Assembly: GCA_024692165.1 (NCBI GenBank)
Contig: JAILMY010000230.1
Location: forward strand, 1-38,286
Reading direction: 5' to 3'
DNA from: Butyrivibrio sp.
Lineage (GTDB): Bacteria > Bacillota > Clostridia > Lachnospirales > Lachnospiraceae
DNA length: 38,286 nt
The notes beneath the pieces are model-generated. The model worked only from the letters and a program-made list of their open reading frames with translations. It did no database searches and was not told the origin of the DNA. Of this stretch, positions 31,096 through 38,286 are shown piece by piece. A program made the position numbers and the translations under genes. How positions within the stretch are numbered: position 1 is the first letter of the stretch; every line of letters begins with the position of its first letter.

Positions 31096-31123
31096 TTGAC
31101 TTGCAACCTTCTCCTAGTATACA
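31096..31123 (+). promoter_or_regulatory. Putative CDF transporter promoter (TTGACT-N16-TATACA)
   Basis: Hexamers at 31096 and 31118, about 50 nt upstream of the start at 31175, which has RBS AAGGAG. Confidence 0.6.
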
Positions 31124-31174
31124 ATTATTTTGGAATATAGCAATATGACTTCATGAGAGGACTTAAGGAGATTT

Positions 31175-32281
31175 ATGGATAGAACAGGCAAAATTGTAAT
31201 AACCAGTGTAATAGGAATTGTCGCAAATCTTTTTTTATCTGCCTTTAAAGCAGTTATCGGATTAATCTCCGGCTCCGTATCAATTACTTTGGATGCCGTT
31301 AACAACTTGAGCGATGCCATGTCTTCACTCATTACCATTATCGGTGCCAAGCTCTCAGCCAAAGAACCGGACAGAAAGCATCCTTACGGGTACGGACGAA
31401 TCGAGTACTTATCTACTATGGCTATTGGTGGTATCATTGCCTACGCCGGTATCACGTCCCTGATTGAATCAATTCAGAAAATCATCCATCCATCTGCTCC
31501 TGAACATACAACCGCTTCTCTTATAATCATCGGAGCTGCCATTTTAGTAAAAATATGGCTTGGACTGTTTACCAAAAGCTCCGGCGTAAAGTATGACTCT
31601 GAATCCCTTGTGGCTTCAGGAAAAGACGCTTTGAATGATGCCATAATCTCCACATCTACGCTGATAGCTGCCATCATTTTCATCACAACCCACATCAATA
31701 TCGAGGCATTTATTGGTCTTATTATTGCAATAATGATCATTAAAACTGCCTACGAAACCATTGAAACAACCATAAGTGAGCTATTGGGAGAAAGAGTTCC
31801 GGCAACGCTTTCAAGGGCAGTTAAAAACTCCATCAAAAATTTCCCTGAAGTATATGGTGTTTATGATCTTGTTATTCATGATTACGGAAAAGACAGAATG
31901 GTTGGCTCCGCTCACATAGAAGTTGATGAAAGCCTTACAGCTGCTTATCTTGACGGTCTTGAACGTAGTATTGCCGAAAAAGTATATGAGGACACAGGTG
32001 TAGCTCTTTCAGGAATCTCAATATATTCCGCAAATATAAACGATACCGATGCACTGGAAGCCAAAAGCAGGATCAAAGCTCTTTTACCTGATTTCCCCGG
32101 AATCCTTCAGATGCATGGCTTTTATTTCAACCGCCTGACCAAGGTTATAAATTTTGATATTGTAATTGATTTTGATGTGGAAGGTAAGCAGAAAACGAGG
32201 GATGAGCTGGCTGACAAAGTTCAGAAGCTCTATCCGGATTACGAAGTAAAAATCACAATCGATTACGATTTTTCAGATTGA
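31175..32281 (+). CDS. Cation diffusion facilitator family transporter
   Basis: GSVSITLDAVNNLSDAMSSLITIIG, HPYGYGRIEYLS, SGKDALNDAIIS; C-terminal cytoplasmic domain. Confidence 0.93.
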   Translation: MDRTGKIVITSVIGIVANLFLSAFKAVIGLISGSVSITLDAVNNLSDAMSSLITIIGAKLSAKEPDRKHPYGYGRIEYLSTMAIGGIIAYAGITSLIESIQKIIHPSAPEHTTASLIIIGAAILVKIWLGLFTKSSGVKYDSESLVASGKDALNDAIISTSTLIAAIIFITTHINIEAFIGLIIAIMIIKTAYETIETTISELLGERVPATLSRAVKNSIKNFPEVYGVYDLVIHDYGKDRMVGSAHIEVDESLTAAYLDGLERSIAEKVYEDTGVALSGISIYSANINDTDALEAKSRIKALLPDFPGILQMHGFYFNRLTKVINFDIVIDFDVEGKQKTRDELADKVQKLYPDYEVKITIDYDFSD

Positions 32282-32320
32282 TTTATTGATTTAGTAATTT
32301 AGTAATTAATTGATTTACAA

Positions 32321-32352
32321 AAAATGGGATGAATCTTTTATGGATTCATCCC
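32321..32352 (-). terminator. Stem-loop terminator between CDF and dut (strong on minus strand; possibly bidirectional)
   Basis: GGGATGAATC-TTTTATG-GATTCATCCC (32326-32352) with a T-run on the minus strand; lies between convergent genes. Confidence 0.8.
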
Positions 32353-32363
32353 TTTATCATGTC

Positions 32364-32801
32364 TTACTTTGTTCCGGTGGATCCAAAGCCGCCGCGATCT
32401 GCACCCTCTAAGTGATCACACTCGTTAAAGGTTATCTGTGGCTGATTTTCCATGATCCTGAACTGACAGATACGATCGTTAAAGGAAATATGCGTATCTC
32501 TCATGGCTATTACAGGCATAAACCACTGATCGTTGTCACCACAATAGGAATGGTCTATGATTCCCATGCTATTAGCCTGAATTATCCCAAAATTCTTAAA
32601 GGTTGAGCTTCTTGGAACCACGTGAGCCTCGTACCCCTCCGGAATCTCCATTGCAATTCCCAGAGGAATAAGCTTAAACTCCCCCTGCTTAAGATCAATG
32701 TCATCAGCACTTCGAAGGTCTATCCAATCAGATTTACCATCAATATACTGAAGTTTCTCAAGCTTATCACTAAAATATTTGATCTTTATTTCTTTATTCA
32801 T
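32364..32801 (-). CDS. dut: dUTP diphosphatase (trimeric dUTPase family)
   Basis: Motifs [47 protein letters not shown]. Confidence 0.85.
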   Translation of the reverse strand: MNKEIKIKYFSDKLEKLQYIDGKSDWIDLRSADDIDLKQGEFKLIPLGIAMEIPEGYEAHVVPRSSTFKNFGIIQANSMGIIDHSYCGDNDQWFMPVIAMRDTHISFNDRICQFRIMENQPQITFNECDHLEGADRGGFGSTGTK

Positions 32802-32853
32802 ATCCTGACTTCCCCTTTGGATTTTCTTATGATCACTTTATTATAGCAAGCTA

Positions 32854-34065
32854 TTATTGATTTGAGTCTTTTAATTCCATGAATTGCAACCGCATGGAGT
32901 TTAAAATCACAAGACCACCCACGATGAGCGAGGTCAAGAGACCTGCTACAGGATCGACCAAAAGACCTGCAGCCTTAAATAAAGCTCCCAAAGCAATAAT
33001 GGCCCCTGAAACTGCATAAATTAACGAGATGATCAGATTCCATTTGATAATACTGTTTATCGATCTTGAGAGCCTTATTGAAGCTTCCACATCCTGCAAA
33101 GACTTTTTCATCACCAGCACTTCCTTGCAGCCGCATTTTTCGCCTATAAGGGTAACTTTTCCTCTTCCGGAAAGCTTTCTTAGAATCTCATCCCTATCCT
33201 CAGGCAGAACCTCAGCAATTACGTCCTCGATTCCTATCTTTTCAGCGATAGCTTTTCCGGTATATTCATTATCTCCGGTAAGCATTATCACTTTAATGCC
33301 CATACTCTTAAGATCAGCTATATACCTGGCTGTGTTATCAATAAGACTGTCTGCTACAGCAATGATGCCAAGGAGCCTTTTCCCTTTTGAAAAATAAATT
33401 GGGGTCTTGCCCTGCCCTGAGAACACCAGAGCTCTTTCTCTTATTTCCGGAGGAACAATAGCATTTTCTTCAATGAATCGCAAACTACCGCCTCTTACTG
33501 TTGTCCCGCCAATAGTCCCTTCAAGGCCGCCTCCTGCGTGAACCTCACAGTCATCCAGTTGTTCTTCTGCCTCCACGTAAAGCTCGCTTGTATGCTTATA
33601 TATAGCCTTTGCCATGGGATGGTCAATATTTACAGCCAGAATCTGTGCAGTCTCAAGCAATTCGTCATCTCCGGCAAAAACTCCTGCATTATAGCCGCTT
33701 TTGGTAATATGATCTGCACTGAAAACATCAGTGGTCACATATTTCCCCTTAGTAATCGTTCCTATTTTATTCATGGCAACAATCTGAGTCTTACCGACAT
33801 CTATCATATTCTCAACGCAGTCAAACTCAAGTCCATTTTTTAAAGCTGCTTTTTTGCCAAATCTTATGGCTATTGGCGCCGATAAGGCAAAAGCTATGGG
33901 ACATGCCACAAGAAGAACCGACAGTGCTCTCGTTAGCGCAAAAGATGTATCATTTACCGCCACCTTCCATGCACCAAATGTCAAAAGTGTTGCGGCCATC
34001 AAAACAAGTGTATAAATACAGATTATCTTTTTTGTTTTCTTCAGTACAGCTGCATTATCTCCCAT
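32854..34065 (-). CDS. Truncated heavy-metal P1B-type ATPase homologue lacking the phosphorylatable Asp (predicted pseudoenzyme)
   Basis: LLVACPIAFALSAPIAIRFGKKAALKNGLEFDCVE, NKIGTITKG (canonical DKTGT), HPMAKAI, MLTGDNEYTGKAIAEKIGI; two C-terminal TMs. ATG at 34065 has AAGGAAGG RBS (ORF track GTG at 34071). Confidence 0.85.
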   Translation of the reverse strand: MGDNAAVLKKTKKIICIYTLVLMAATLLTFGAWKVAVNDTSFALTRALSVLLVACPIAFALSAPIAIRFGKKAALKNGLEFDCVENMIDVGKTQIVAMNKIGTITKGKYVTTDVFSADHITKSGYNAGVFAGDDELLETAQILAVNIDHPMAKAIYKHTSELYVEAEEQLDDCEVHAGGGLEGTIGGTTVRGGSLRFIEENAIVPPEIRERALVFSGQGKTPIYFSKGKRLLGIIAVADSLIDNTARYIADLKSMGIKVIMLTGDNEYTGKAIAEKIGIEDVIAEVLPEDRDEILRKLSGRGKVTLIGEKCGCKEVLVMKKSLQDVEASIRLSRSINSIIKWNLIISLIYAVSGAIIALGALFKAAGLLVDPVAGLLTSLIVGGLVILNSMRLQFMELKDSNQ

Positions 34066-34091
34066 TTGCACCTTCCTTTATTTAGAAAACC

Positions 34092-34670
34092 TTACAATTC
34101 GATTATTCTCGCAAATTCCAGACCATGTATATCTCTTGCTGTAATAAAAAGCGGACCTGATCCCTGTTTGTCTCTGATAAACTTTATAGCGGTATTTCTC
34201 TCATCTTCCGTAAGTCCATCAAAGGGCTCATCCATGATAAGAACGTCATTGGGAATGCAGCATGCCCTTGCTATGGCTACCATTCTTCGCTGTCCCTTTG
34301 TCAGATCCTTAACCGGCTTAAGAAGAGCATCCTCAGGAAGAAGCTTTAACAGTTCCTCCGTTACTGTCTCTCTAAAGAGTTTGCTGCTTACCATAAAGCA
34401 ATTATCAATGGCATTGAGACTTTGTACCATTCTATCATCCTGGAACACAGTTCCCGAAACAATATATGGATATTTATAATCTCCCAAAAGTCCCACATTT
34501 CCACTGTCCGGATTTTCAAGACCGAGAATTATCCTTACCAGTGTAGTCATTCCGCATCCGGGCTTACCTGTTACTACATAGGCATGCTCAGATTCTATAT
34601 TTAAACTGAAGTTGTCCAGTACCTTTTTCCCTCCGTAGGACTTGGACACCTCCTTAACTTCGATTATCAT
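34092..34670 (-). CDS. Degenerate ABC-transporter ATPase subunit (NitT/TauT-like)
   Basis: Walker A position GKPGCGMTT, Q-loop VFQDDRMVQSLNAIDNC, signature LTKGQRRMVAIARA, Walker B VLIMDEPFDGL; no H-loop His. Confidence 0.85.
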   Translation of the reverse strand: MIIEVKEVSKSYGGKKVLDNFSLNIESEHAYVVTGKPGCGMTTLVRIILGLENPDSGNVGLLGDYKYPYIVSGTVFQDDRMVQSLNAIDNCFMVSSKLFRETVTEELLKLLPEDALLKPVKDLTKGQRRMVAIARACCIPNDVLIMDEPFDGLTEDERNTAIKFIRDKQGSGPLFITARDIHGLEFARIIEL

Positions 34671-34701
34671 AACTCTACCTTCTGCTCTCTGTTTTTCTGT
34701 C

Positions 34702-34827
34702 TTATTTCTTTGAAAACTTATTTTTTATAAATGAAATGATCTCAGGAATATAAATGTACTTAATCACCCTATCTGTGGGCATTCTGTAAACCTTTGCCAT
34801 TTCAAGCAGGTTCTTATCAACTATCAT
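34702..34827 (-). CDS. 41-aa ORF resembling the EAA coupling loop of an ABC permease
   Basis: MIVDKNLLEMAKVYRMPTDRVIKYIYIPEIISFIKNKFSKK; ATG at 34827 with GGAG 7 nt upstream; stop TAA at 34702. Below the ORF-track length cutoff. Confidence 0.6.
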   Translation of the reverse strand: MIVDKNLLEMAKVYRMPTDRVIKYIYIPEIISFIKNKFSKK

Positions 34828-34919
34828 TTTATGCTCCAAATTTATATTTATTCTTTTTATACTCTAATAATATTATTAAACCATATTTCGAAGTATGAAT
34901 TCAATTCAATTAAGAACAG

Positions 34920-34952
34920 AAAGTCCCGCTGCCAAGTAGGCAGCGAGACTTT
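34920..34952 (-). terminator. Stem-loop after the acyl-CoA synthetase gene
   Basis: AAAGTCtCGCTGCC-TACTT-GGCAGCGgGACTTT on the minus strand, 12 nt after the stop at 34964. Confidence 0.7.
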
Positions 34953-34963
34953 AAATCCGAAAA

Positions 34964-36598
34964 TCAGCCCTGATTCTGTTTTTCTACAAGGTGATCACCG
35001 CAGTACTTCTGCCGTAGCTTTGGCTTGTCGATCTTTCCTGTAGGGTTGCGAAGAACTGTGTCAAAGATGATCTTTCTAGGTCTCTTATAACGAGGAAGAT
35101 CCACGCAGAAGCTATTTACATCCTCTTCTGTCAGGGTCATTCCCTCTTTTACCTGAATTATCGCAGCTGCAATCTCACCAAGACGCGGATCCGGAAGGCC
35201 GATAACTGCCGCATCGTGAATCTTGTCATTCTTCATCAGGAAGTTCTCAATCTGTACAGGATACAGGTTCTCACCTCCTGAAATGATAACGTCTTTTTTA
35301 CGATCCACAAGGAAGATAAAGCCATCCTCATCCAGGCGGGCCATATCACCGGTAAAGAGCCATCCATCCTTAAGAATTTCAGCTGTTGCCTCAGGATTCT
35401 TGTAGTATTCAACCATTACACCCGGGCCCTTTACGCAGAGCTCGCCGATTTCACCCTGAGGTGTAGGATTTCCGTTTTCGTCAACAATCTTTGTTTTCCA
35501 GCCGTAGCCCGGAACTCCAATGGCGCCAACCTTATGAACATTCTCCATTCCAAGATGTACGCAGCCGGGGCCTGTGGACTCTGAAAGTCCGTAGTTGGTG
35601 TCATACTTGTGATGTGGGAAGTACTCAAGCCAGTGTCTTACCAGTGACGGCGGAATAGGCTGAGCACCAATATGCATAAGCCTCCACTGGCTAAGCTGGT
35701 AATCCTCAATCCTCAGTTTTCCTGAATCCAGTGCAGCAAGGATATCCTGTGCCCACGGAACCAGGAGCCATACTATTGTGCAATGTTCCTCTGATACAGC
35801 TCTGAATACTGCCTCAGGAGAATTTCCTTTCAAAAGAACTGCTCTGCTTCCTGTATAAAGAGAGCCAAACCAGTGCATCTTTGCTCCTGTGTGGTAAAGA
35901 GGCGGAATGCAAAGGAAGTTATCGCTGTGTGTGGTCTCGTGGTGCATGGCTTCCATTTTTGCAGACTGCATAAGTGCAGTGTGAATATGCAAAATTGCCT
36001 TAGGAAAGCCTGTTGTACCTGATGAGAAATAAATTGCTGCATCATCTTTGTCTTCAATGAGTACTCTCGGTGCCACGGATGAGGCGTTTGAAACCTGTTT
36101 GTAATAATCTTCTGCGTAGGACGGTGTCTGATCTCCTACATAGAAAAGAAGCATCTCCTTCTTAAGCTTCTCGGCAATATCCTCGATTCGGCCGATAAAC
36201 TCAGGTCCATAGAAAAGGACATCAGAATCTGAAGCCTTTAAACAGTAATCGATTTCCTCTGAGGTGAATCTGAAGTTCAGCGGAACTGCCACCGCACCGG
36301 CTTTTAGTATTCCAAAATAAATAGGAAGCCACTCAAGGCAGTTCATGAGAAGTATCGCACACTTCTGTCCTTTCTTGATTCCCCTGTCCATTAACATATT
36401 TGCAACACGGTTTGCCTTTTCATCAAAGACTGACCATGTGATCTGACGTCTGTAATAAGAAGTGGACGTTGGCTGGATCAGTTCATACTCTTTCCAGGTA
36501 ACCCTCTGCTCCTCTCTGATCTCAGGATTGATTTCAACAAGAGCAACTTCTTCCCCATATAGCTTGGAATTGCGTTCAAGTAAATCTGTAATAGGCAT
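34964..36598 (-). CDS. Acyl-CoA synthetase / AMP-dependent ligase (ANL superfamily)
   Basis: IYFSSGTTGFPKAILH, NYGLSESTGPG, LFTGDMARLDEDGFIFLVDRKKDVIISGGENLYP, NPTGKIDK. ATG at 36598 has GGGAGAGGG RBS. Confidence 0.92.
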   Translation of the reverse strand: MPITDLLERNSKLYGEEVALVEINPEIREEQRVTWKEYELIQPTSTSYYRRQITWSVFDEKANRVANMLMDRGIKKGQKCAILLMNCLEWLPIYFGILKAGAVAVPLNFRFTSEEIDYCLKASDSDVLFYGPEFIGRIEDIAEKLKKEMLLFYVGDQTPSYAEDYYKQVSNASSVAPRVLIEDKDDAAIYFSSGTTGFPKAILHIHTALMQSAKMEAMHHETTHSDNFLCIPPLYHTGAKMHWFGSLYTGSRAVLLKGNSPEAVFRAVSEEHCTIVWLLVPWAQDILAALDSGKLRIEDYQLSQWRLMHIGAQPIPPSLVRHWLEYFPHHKYDTNYGLSESTGPGCVHLGMENVHKVGAIGVPGYGWKTKIVDENGNPTPQGEIGELCVKGPGVMVEYYKNPEATAEILKDGWLFTGDMARLDEDGFIFLVDRKKDVIISGGENLYPVQIENFLMKNDKIHDAAVIGLPDPRLGEIAAAIIQVKEGMTLTEEDVNSFCVDLPRYKRPRKIIFDTVLRNPTGKIDKPKLRQKYCGDHLVEKQNQG

Positions 36599-36641
36599 TG
36601 TAACCCTCTCCCTTCTACTTCGCTTTAAAGCGCTAAAGTAA

Positions 36642-36670
36642 AGTATACATTCTTTTTCCAAAAAGGTCAA
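36642..36670 (-). promoter_or_regulatory. Putative sigma-A promoter of the acyl-CoA synthetase gene (TTGACC-N17-TATACT)
   Basis: Near-consensus hexamers with 17-nt spacing on the minus strand. Confidence 0.75.
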
Positions 36671-36747
36671 ACTACATATACAATTTCCTGGTTTTAATAC
36701 TATAATCAGTAATAAGTATATTTATACAAAAAAGGAGGATTACCAAA

Positions 36748-37140
36748 ATGGAACGAGTAGAAAAATTTTTAAAAGACGCAAATACATATTATCTTGCAAC
36801 TGTTGATGGGGATCAGCCAAGAGTGCGCCCCTTCGGAACAATCAATAACTTTGAGGGCAAGCTCTACATTCAGACCGGTAAAGTAAAGGATGTATCAAAG
36901 CAGCTTCACAAAAATCCAAAGGCTGAGATCTGTGCATTTAAGGACGGCAAGTGGCTCCGCGTTGCATGCACACTTGTTGCAGATGATCGTTTTGAGGCAA
37001 AGAAGTCTATGCTTGATGCATATCCATCACTTCAGGGCATGTATAAAGCAGATGATGACAACACAGAAGTTTTCTATATGAAAGACTCTACTGCTACCTT
37101 CAGCTCTTTTGCAGGCGCACCTGAAATTGTCACCTTCTAA
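36748..37140 (+). CDS. Pyridoxamine 5'-phosphate oxidase family (FMN-binding split barrel) protein
   Basis: MERVEKFLKDANTYYLATVDGDQPRVRPFGTINNFEGKLYIQTGKVKDVSKQLHKNPKAEICAF; RBS AAGGAGG. Confidence 0.88.
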   Translation: MERVEKFLKDANTYYLATVDGDQPRVRPFGTINNFEGKLYIQTGKVKDVSKQLHKNPKAEICAFKDGKWLRVACTLVADDRFEAKKSMLDAYPSLQGMYKADDDNTEVFYMKDSTATFSSFAGAPEIVTF

Positions 37141-37238
37141 TCCTTGATTTTATAAGACAAATACTATATTCTAGTATTTAGGTTTGCTTTACCACTTTAA
37201 AGCAATAATGATGCAAAACAAAGGTAGGAGGTTACACA

Positions 37239-38286
37239 ATGAATGACACTAATGCAAAGCAGCTCATGCTGGGCAATAAGGCTGTTGCCCGTGGTCTGTA
37301 TGAGGCCGGAGTCTGCTTTATCTCCAGTTACCCAGGTACCCCAAGTACCGAGGTTACTGAGGAAGCTGCAAAATATGATGAGATATACTGCGAGTGGGCT
37401 CCAAATGAGAAGGTGGCTATGGAATCCGCTTTCGGCGCTTGCCTCGCCGGCCGCAGAAGCTTTTGTGCTCAGAAACACGTAGGTCTTAACGTAGCCGCAG
37501 ATCCTCTTTACACCATGTCTTACACAGGAGTAAATGCAGGTCTTGTTATCGACGTTTCGGATGATGCCGGAATGCACTCTTCTCAGAATGAGCAGGATTC
37601 AAGACACCACGCCATCGCTGCCAAGGTGCCTATGCTCGAGCCTTCAGATTCAGCTGAAGCCCTTGAGTTTACAAAGCTTGCTTTCGATATTTCCGAGAAG
37701 TTTGACACTCCTGTTCTTCTGAAAATGTGTACAAGAGTTGCTCACTCTCAGTCAATCGTAGAAACCGGCGAGCGCACTGTTCCTGACAAGCCATATGTAA
37801 AGGATATTGCTAAATACGTTATGATGCCGGGCAACGCTAAAAAGCGTCACCCAATCGTTGAACAGAGGACTAAGGATCTTATCGCTTATGCAGAAACTGC
37901 TCCTGTAAACCGCGTAGAAATGGGCGGATCAGAGATTGGTATCATCACATGTTCAACCTCCTATCAGTATGTAAAAGAGGTATTCGGAGATTCAGTAAGC
38001 GTTCTTAAGATTGGTATGACCAATCCCCTTCCTGAAAATCTGATCAAAGATTTTGCTTCAAAGGTTGATAAGCTCTTTGTTGTTGAGGAGCTTGATCCTA
38101 TCATTGAAAATCACGTAAAAGCTCTTGGTCTTACTGTTACAGGAAAAGAGCTTCTTCCAATAGTTGATGAGTTCTCACAAAAGCTCATCGCAAAAGCATT
38201 CGGTAAGGGCGACGACAGCTCTTTTGCCCTCTCTGATGCTATTCCAAACAGACCTCCTGTAATGTGCGCAGGCTGCCCTCACAGAG
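37239..38286 (+). CDS. iorA: Indolepyruvate ferredoxin oxidoreductase alpha subunit, partial (runs off window)
   Basis: MNDTNAKQLMLGNKAVARGLYEAGVCFISSYPGTPSTEVTEEAAKYDEIYCEWAPNEKVAMESAFGACLAGRRSFCAQKHVGLNVAADPLYTMSYTGVNAGLVIDVSDDAGMHSSQNEQDSRHHAIAAKVPMLEPSD... through PPVMCAGCPHR; RBS AGGAGG. Not in the ORF track. Confidence 0.93.
   Translation, partial: MNDTNAKQLMLGNKAVARGLYEAGVCFISSYPGTPSTEVTEEAAKYDEIYCEWAPNEKVAMESAFGACLAGRRSFCAQKHVGLNVAADPLYTMSYTGVNAGLVIDVSDDAGMHSSQNEQDSRHHAIAAKVPMLEPSDSAEALEFTKLAFDISEKFDTPVLLKMCTRVAHSQSIVETGERTVPDKPYVKDIAKYVMMPGNAKKRHPIVEQRTKDLIAYAETAPVNRVEMGGSEIGIITCSTSYQYVKEVFGDSVSVLKIGMTNPLPENLIKDFASKVDKLFVVEELDPIIENHVKALGLTVTGKELLPIVDEFSQKLIAKAFGKGDDSSFALSDAIPNRPPVMCAGCPHR

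Noticed and set aside
32281-32320. Short direct repeats TTTAGTAATTTAGTAATTAATTGATT
   Set aside because: Low-complexity A/T sequence between convergent genes; too short to call a repeat element.
34861-34885. AT-rich palindrome TAATAATATTATTA as a promoter or operator
   Set aside because: Simple AT-rich sequence; such palindromes are expected by chance, and no well-spaced -35/-10 pair was found.
37197-37577. 126-aa minus ORF opposite iorA
   Set aside because: iorA reading on plus is clear and extends off the window; this is antisense.

Overview
This window looks like a chromosomal segment of a Lachnospiraceae/Butyrivibrio-like Firmicute (inferred from protein character and gene order). It is mostly minus-strand housekeeping genes. 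In minus-strand transcription order they are: iorA(+)/PNPOx-like(+) | acyl-CoA synthetase | a three-gene degenerate ATPase cluster | dut-like | CDF transporter(+) | a membrane/DUF6765/HdeD-like operon | gltX | UvrD-type helicase | DUF1292(+) | GH13 debranching-like protein | pepT | miaB | mutS | mutL | miaA | PLP lyase | carB | mreB-mreC-mreD-mrdA-rodA-mgsA-like-D,D-carboxypeptidase | small P-loop protein | HlyD-like protein. I saw no rRNA, tRNA, CRISPR array, phage or transposase. The most interesting theme is several intact ORFs whose family assignment is clear but whose catalytic motifs are lost. (1) A shortened P1B-type ATPase has DKTGT changed to NKIGT, has no GDGxND, and has no A-domain. 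(2) Next to it is an ABC ATPase with the Walker A Lys changed to Met and no H-loop His. (3) Next to that is a 41-aa ORF, with a ribosome-binding site, that resembles only the EAA coupling loop of an ABC permease. (4) A GH13 debranching-enzyme homologue is changed in all four catalytic regions. (5) A methylglyoxal-synthase homologue lacks the Asp71/Asp101 equivalents. (6) A divergent MreB has an altered phosphate-2 loop and altered 'EEP' motif. Two genes run off the window edges and are missing from the supplied ORF track: HlyD-like at the left and iorA at the right. All family calls come from motif reading without database searches.
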